From: Trichocoleus desertorum ATA4-8-CV12
GTDB lineage: Bacteria; Cyanobacteriota; Cyanobacteriia; FACHB-46
Length of the DNA stretch: 64,000 nucleotides
Assembly: GCA_019358975.1 (NCBI GenBank)
Contig: JAHHIL010000015.1
Coordinates: forward strand, 38,509 to 102,508
Direction: 5' to 3'
The notes beneath the pieces were generated by a model. The model did not search any database. It saw only the letters and a list, made by a program, of their open reading frames with translations, and was not told where the DNA came from. Position 1 is the stretch's first letter, and each line of letters opens with the position of its first letter. Made by a program: the position numbers and the translations under genes. Below are positions 62,800 through 64,000 of this stretch, piece after piece.

Positions 62800-63115
62800 C
62801 ACCAAGCACCTCATGAAATCTTTTTTGCTATGTCTGCTTGCAGGCTACCCTTTTTCTCTCTTCGGACGTTACCATCCAACGACATAATCATAGGTTCCCT
62901 CCGCAAGAATGCTCATCCGATCGCCCTTTACGAGGTAGCGATCGCAACTCATCTACTTACTTAGAACCATAATTAGCGTTTGAGTTCCCAGTCCAAACTG
63001 CGATCGCTCTTTAGATCTAGCAAGAGGAGCACTCCTATTATTTGACTTAATAGAGATGTGCCCATCTAATAATAAATTTGGCTCGTTCGAATAAATTTAC
63101 ATCAATTTCACATTC
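62800..63115. other. Intergenic region
   Basis: About 315 bases upstream of the SLH gene (divergent from nothing; the next gene to the right ends here on the same strand). Two GCGATCGC-type sites and no supported gene. It presumably contains the SLH promoter. Confidence 0.5.
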
Positions 63116-63649
63116 TCAAGAAAAGCCGAGTAGTATGTCTAAGCCTGATAGTAGGGTGGCAAATCCTAAAAAGACTACAGCCCATTTCAGTAGTCTAGAC
63201 TTGGATTTTCTAATGGATAGAAAGTCATTGTATGTTTCTTGTGATTCCACGAAAAGAGCTTGATAGTATGCTTCCTTAGAAACATGAAGGCACTTCTCAA
63301 TTAACTCATCGGGTTTCACAAGCGTACCTCCACTTTTAGGAGAAAAACCCCAAAATCCTAACATTATAGAAATGAGCAAAAATACACAACTAAATGTTCT
63401 CAGTGACGAACAAAGATATTCATTTATGCAGTTATTGAAAATAAACCATTTCGTTGTCGAACACTGTTTAGGCAAGTCTGATGAAAAACGTATTAAAAGA
63501 GCATCAAAGCCGATTAATGCACTCAGCTTTGTATTTAGTGAGTCTATTCCTTTTCTGAGGATATCTATAGAGCTAACGATATAATCATAAATTAGCTCTG
63601 CATTTGAGTTAGACTCTAAAGGGATTTCATTCTTTAAGTTTTTATCCAT
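63116..63649 (-). CDS. Orphan membrane protein, 2+2 TM architecture
   Basis: A 177-aa protein. A polar N terminus leads to a helix (LIYDYIVSSIDILRKGIDSLNTKLSALIGFDALLI, about 19-53), a hydrophobic pair around residues 42-55 and 85-102 (CVFLLISIMLGFWGF), then a soluble helical hairpin (about 108-150) and a C-terminal membrane segment (LLKWAVVFLGFATLLSGLDILLGF). The layout resembles small membrane effectors found next to nucleotide-signalling defence genes (SLATT/PycTM-like), but no partner enzyme is visible and similarity is only in shape. The DNA is much more AT-rich than the neighbouring genes, suggesting transfer. No ribosome-binding site is obvious at the ATG. Confidence 0.6.
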   Translation of the reverse strand: MDKNLKNEIPLESNSNAELIYDYIVSSIDILRKGIDSLNTKLSALIGFDALLIRFSSDLPKQCSTTKWFIFNNCINEYLCSSLRTFSCVFLLISIMLGFWGFSPKSGGTLVKPDELIEKCLHVSKEAYYQALFVESQETYNDFLSIRKSKSRLLKWAVVFLGFATLLSGLDILLGFS

Positions 63650-63806
63650 GTCTAACAGCCAACAAAATCAAAACCAGCCATCCGAAAAACAAAATTCGAA
63701 CTCTCAAAAAAAAGATACGCAAAAACAACCCGAAATTATAAAGTTTGACAAGAAAGATAAGAATATGGATTATAACGAAAATAGGGATGGAACTGCAAAT
63801 TTCTAG
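63648..63806 (+). CDS. Possible small polar protein (52 aa)
   Basis: A 52-codon frame from the ATG at 63648: MSNSQQNQNQPSEKQNSNSQ, then KKDTQKQPEIIKFDKKDKN and a short tail. Extremely rich in Gln, Asn, Lys and Ser. Its start overlaps the start of the divergent membrane-protein gene by 2 bases. No clear ribosome-binding site. It could be a real small protein of the same transferred segment or a chance open frame in AT-rich DNA. Confidence 0.3.
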   Translation: MSNSQQNQNQPSEKQNSNSQKKDTQKQPEIIKFDKKDKNMDYNENRDGTANF

Positions 63807-64000
63807 CGGCTTGATTAGGGTGATTTCTCTAAGTGAAGTGTCAATCCGATACCTCTACCTTAACCAATAAAGGCTGCTTGACTGACAAAACTAAAAAGCT
63901 GGAAAGTGTTTCAGGACAATAAATTCACGATTAAAGCACTGATCCTGTTGTCGTTGAGAAGCGATCGCAGGCTGCGGGTCTGGGGCACTCGATAGAAACT

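Overview
The window looks like chromosomal DNA of a cyanobacterium, probably a filamentous one. Evidence: the octamer GCGATCGC (HIP1) recurs throughout; the rpmG-rpsR-RNase II/R order is typical of cyanobacteria; several proteins are of cyanobacterial type (DUF2301, a 51-aa small protein, multi-domain hybrid histidine kinases, a Dnd-type restriction helicase); and heptanucleotide tandem repeats (STRR-like) are present. I do not assign a genus.

Layout. 0.5-11.3 kb is mostly housekeeping: a GlsB-type membrane protein, YjbQ, DUF2301, a YdcF-like protein, DprA, an oxidoreductase, MoeA, an RDD protein, ribosomal proteins L33 and S18, an RNase II/R exonuclease and an FHA protein. 11.8-18.8 kb is a decayed stretch: a Lin0512 protein, an Uma2 remnant, a zinc-ribbon gene split by an ISKra4-type insertion sequence (target duplication and inverted repeats visible), a SWIM-type gene with an internal deletion at a HIP1 site plus a frameshift, an ACT-like protein, a five-repeat RTX protein with a remnant of a second copy, and a GGDEF remnant. 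18.9-21.6 kb holds a BrkB-type membrane protein, a SRPBCC protein and a secreted protein.

21.8-30.9 kb is a defence-like island. On the plus strand lie a PLD-helicase of the DNA-phosphorothioation restriction type, a 70-aa associated protein, DndD, an Uma2-family nuclease and DNA-phosphorothioation-associated protein 4. Facing them is a second PLD-SF2 helicase (frameshifted) and a zinc-binding remnant with a nonsense codon. DndB, DndC and DndE are not in the window. 31.1-36.7 kb carries tRNA-Phe, a PPC-domain secreted protein and a complete branched-chain/neutral amino-acid ABC transporter (livKHMGF order).

37-50 kb holds ComF and a signalling cluster of three large sensor kinases and one stand-alone receiver, followed by a PEP-synthase-like protein. 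50-56 kb is mixed: secreted and small proteins, a nucleotidyltransferase, DUF1361, a TrmH remnant, a SAM hydrolase/hydroxide adenosyltransferase and an aminotransferase. 56.7-61.4 kb encodes TreZ and TreY, which together make trehalose from maltodextrins, a trait that fits desiccation or osmotic stress. The end holds an SLH-domain protein and an AT-rich orphan membrane protein.

Two themes recur. First, there are many broken genes, several with mechanisms that can be read from sequence (IS insertion, HIP1-HIP1 deletion, single-base indels, truncation at a repeat). Second, there are dispersed repeats: an ~86-bp hairpin element in two full and one partial copy, heptamer tandem repeats in three places, one of them in frame inside the Dnd helicase, and a multi-hairpin element inside the Dnd gene cluster. 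Some single-base frameshifts could be sequencing errors.
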